A stretch of DNA of 14,901 bases, from the NCBI GenBank assembly GCA_023412655.1, contig JAEYNH010000112.1:1-14901 (forward strand), read 5' to 3'. Below the pieces are notes generated by a model that ran no database searches, was not told where the DNA came from, and saw only the letters and a list, made by a program, of their open reading frames with translations. This DNA comes from Pseudomonadota bacterium (GTDB lineage: Bacteria; Pseudomonadota; Alphaproteobacteria; Caulobacterales; Caulobacteraceae). The number at the start of each line of letters is the position of its first letter. The first letter of the stretch is position 1. Positions 13,390 through 14,901 of the stretch are shown in pieces. A program made the position numbers and the translations under genes.

Positions 13390-14841
13390 ATGGAAATCGA
13401 GTTCGTCGCCGCTTCCGCTGCGGCCGGCCCCAAGACCGCCGTGGCGCGGATCGTGTTCGAGGGCGAGGCGCTGGACGGCGCGCTCGGGCAGGCCGCCGCC
13501 GCCAGCCGGTTCACCGGCGCCAAGGCCCAGACGCTGGACATCCTTGCCCCGGCCGGCGTTGACGCCGCCCGCCTCGTTCTGGTGGGCGCGGGCAAACGCG
13601 ACGCCTTCGACGCCACCGGCGCCGAGCATGCGGCGGCCACCGCCTATTCGACCCTGAAGCTGTCGGGCCTGGAGACGCTGTGGCTGGAGATGCCCAACGG
13701 TGACGCCGAACTGGCGGCGCGGGCGGCGCTGGGCCTGCGGCTCGCCGCCTACCGGTTCGACAAGTACCGCACCAAGGAGCCGGCCGAGAAGAAGCCCTCG
13801 ATCCTGTACGCGAAGGTGGCCACGAGCGATCCCGACGGAGCCCTCGCGGCCTTCCCGCCGCTGGCGGCGCTCGCCGATGCGGTGAGCTTCACCCGGGACC
13901 TCGTCTCGGAGCCGGCGAACGTCCTCTATCCCGCCGAGTTCGCCCGCCGCGTGAAGGAGCTGGAGCGCCTGGGCCTGGAGATCGAGATCCTGGGCGAGGC
14001 CGAGATGGCCGCCCTGGGCATGGGGAGCCTCCTGGGCGTGGGGCAGGGCAGCGTCCGGGAAAGCCAGCTGGTGGTGATCCGCTGGAACGGCGCCGCCGAC
14101 AAGGGCGCCCAGCCGATCGCCTTCATCGGCAAGGGCGTGTGCTTCGACACCGGGGGCATCTCCATCAAGCCGGCGGACGGCATGGAGGACATGAAGTGGG
14201 ACATGGGCGGGGCCGGCGCCGTCGCCGGCCTGATGTACGTCCTGGCGGCCCGCAAGGCGAAGGTGAACGCCGTGGGCATCCTGGGCCTGGTGGAGAACAT
14301 GCCCGACGGCAACGCCCAGCGTCCTGGCGATGTGGTGACCTCCATGTCGGGCCAGACCATCGAGGTGATCAACACCGACGCCGAGGGCCGCCTCGTGCTG
14401 GCCGATGCGGTCTGGTACTGCCAGGATCGTTTCAAGCCGAAGTTCATGGTGGACCTGGCGACCCTGACCGGCGCGATCATCATCAGCCTGGGCAACGACT
14501 ACGCGGGGCTGTTCTCGAACGACGACGAGCTGGCGGGGAACCTGCTGGCCGCCGCCGGCGCCGAGGGCGAGCCTCTGTGGCGGATGCCGCTGCCGGCCGC
14601 CTATGACAAGCAGATCGACTCGGTCATCGCCGACATGAAGAACACCGGCGGGCGTCCGGCGGGCTCGATTACCGCCGCGCTGTTCATCCAGCGCTTCGTC
14701 AACGGCACGCCCTGGGCCCACCTCGATATCGCCTCCACCGCCTGGAAGAAGCCCTCCACCGTGCCGACGATACCCGATGGGGCCACCGGCTATGGCGTGA
14801 GGCTGCTGAACCGGATGGTGCAGGACAGGTACGAGGGTTGA
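13390..14841 (+). CDS. pepA: Leucyl aminopeptidase (M17 family)
   Basis: PepA removes N-terminal residues, preferably leucine, from peptides in the cytoplasm as a two-zinc, normally hexameric enzyme. The 483-residue product has the variable N-terminal domain (about 1-160) and the M17 catalytic domain (about 165-483). The catalytic set is complete and keeps the E. coli spacing: metal ligands K248, D253, D271, D330 and E332, and catalytic K260 and R334, each 22 lower than E. coli numbering. The signature NTDAEGRL spans 328-335. In E. coli PepA also binds DNA (carAB control, Xer recombination); whether this protein does cannot be told from sequence. The ATG at 13390 follows a GAGAGAGAG ribosome site. 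It is divergent from lptF, as in E. coli. Confidence 0.97.
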   Translation: MEIEFVAASAAAGPKTAVARIVFEGEALDGALGQAAAASRFTGAKAQTLDILAPAGVDAARLVLVGAGKRDAFDATGAEHAAATAYSTLKLSGLETLWLEMPNGDAELAARAALGLRLAAYRFDKYRTKEPAEKKPSILYAKVATSDPDGALAAFPPLAALADAVSFTRDLVSEPANVLYPAEFARRVKELERLGLEIEILGEAEMAALGMGSLLGVGQGSVRESQLVVIRWNGAADKGAQPIAFIGKGVCFDTGGISIKPADGMEDMKWDMGGAGAVAGLMYVLAARKAKVNAVGILGLVENMPDGNAQRPGDVVTSMSGQTIEVINTDAEGRLVLADAVWYCQDRFKPKFMVDLATLTGAIIISLGNDYAGLFSNDDELAGNLLAAAGAEGEPLWRMPLPAAYDKQIDSVIADMKNTGGRPAGSITAALFIQRFVNGTPWAHLDIASTAWKKPSTVPTIPDGATGYGVRLLNRMVQDRYEG

Positions 14842-14889
14842 TGGACGGGTGTGGCGGGGCGGGGCCTCGCGCCGCCCGGCGGGAGCCCG

Positions 14890-14901
14890 ATGAGCGCCGC
14901 G
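14890..14901 (+). CDS. Possible start of the next gene (cut by window edge)
   Basis: An ATG preceded by GGGAG opens at the right edge and reads MSAA before the window ends. In many proteobacteria pepA is followed by holC (DNA polymerase III chi subunit), which would suit this position, but four codons cannot identify it. An alternative ATG at 14841, overlapping the pepA stop as TGATG, gives an atypical Gly/Arg-rich start. Confidence 0.25.

Noticed and set aside
13279..14721. Minus-strand open frame of about 480 codons opposite pepA
   Set aside because: PepA has a complete catalytic set on the plus strand. The antisense product is His/Arg/Gly-rich and has no recognisable fold.
14857..14877. 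GGGCGG/CCGCCC stem after pepA
   Set aside because: Six GC pairs with a 9-nt loop and no T-rich tail, in a stretch made almost only of G and C; not enough for a terminator.

Overview
The window is very GC-rich chromosomal DNA from an alphaproteobacterium, most likely of the Caulobacterales (Caulobacter/Phenylobacterium type). The basis is the gene order lptF-lptG-lptD-surA-pdxA-rsmA with a divergent pepA, the alphaproteobacterial form of LptD and SurA, and promoter-like sites close to the Caulobacter housekeeping consensus (TTGACGS, 10-14 nt, GCTANAWC). I see no rRNA, tRNA, CRISPR array, insertion sequence or prophage gene. Coding density is high and no gene-free stretch reaches 300 bases.

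Bases 1-2500 are the accessory part. A gene fragment with a Gly-rich linker and an unrecognised C-terminal domain converges on a two-gene minus-strand unit: a secreted DUF4402 protein followed 5 nt later by a small lipoprotein. Across a divergent control region of about 200 bp (1411-1624) lies a second, plus-strand DUF4402-like secreted protein. That region holds two perfect dyads and a promoter-like site on each strand. An 86-residue unknown protein follows; its Shine-Dalgarno sequence lies in the right arm of a perfect 8-bp inverted repeat.

Bases 2497-5103 (minus strand) hold a tightly coupled trio: a DUF969 membrane protein, a DUF979 membrane protein (the pair is named in current annotation as the two subunits of a 5-oxoproline transporter) and a soluble DUF2891 protein. 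No 5-oxoprolinase gene (pxpA/B/C) is present. A 44-residue acidic microprotein sits divergently upstream, behind a 9-bp tandem repeat and an 8-bp hairpin.

Bases 5330-13248 (minus strand) are an envelope-biogenesis operon, in transcription order: lptF and lptG (inner-membrane LPS export permease), lptD (outer-membrane LPS translocon), surA (periplasmic chaperone for outer-membrane proteins, LptD among its known E. coli clients), pdxA (vitamin B6 synthesis) and rsmA (16S rRNA dimethylation). Three junctions are 4-bp stop/start overlaps. pepA, a leucyl aminopeptidase, is divergent from lptF and ends just before the right edge, where another gene may begin.

Most of the window is well-understood housekeeping DNA. 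The best candidates for undescribed biology are the DUF969/DUF979/DUF2891 trio, the divergent DUF4402 pair with its operator-like dyads, and the two leader hairpins upstream of small unknown proteins.
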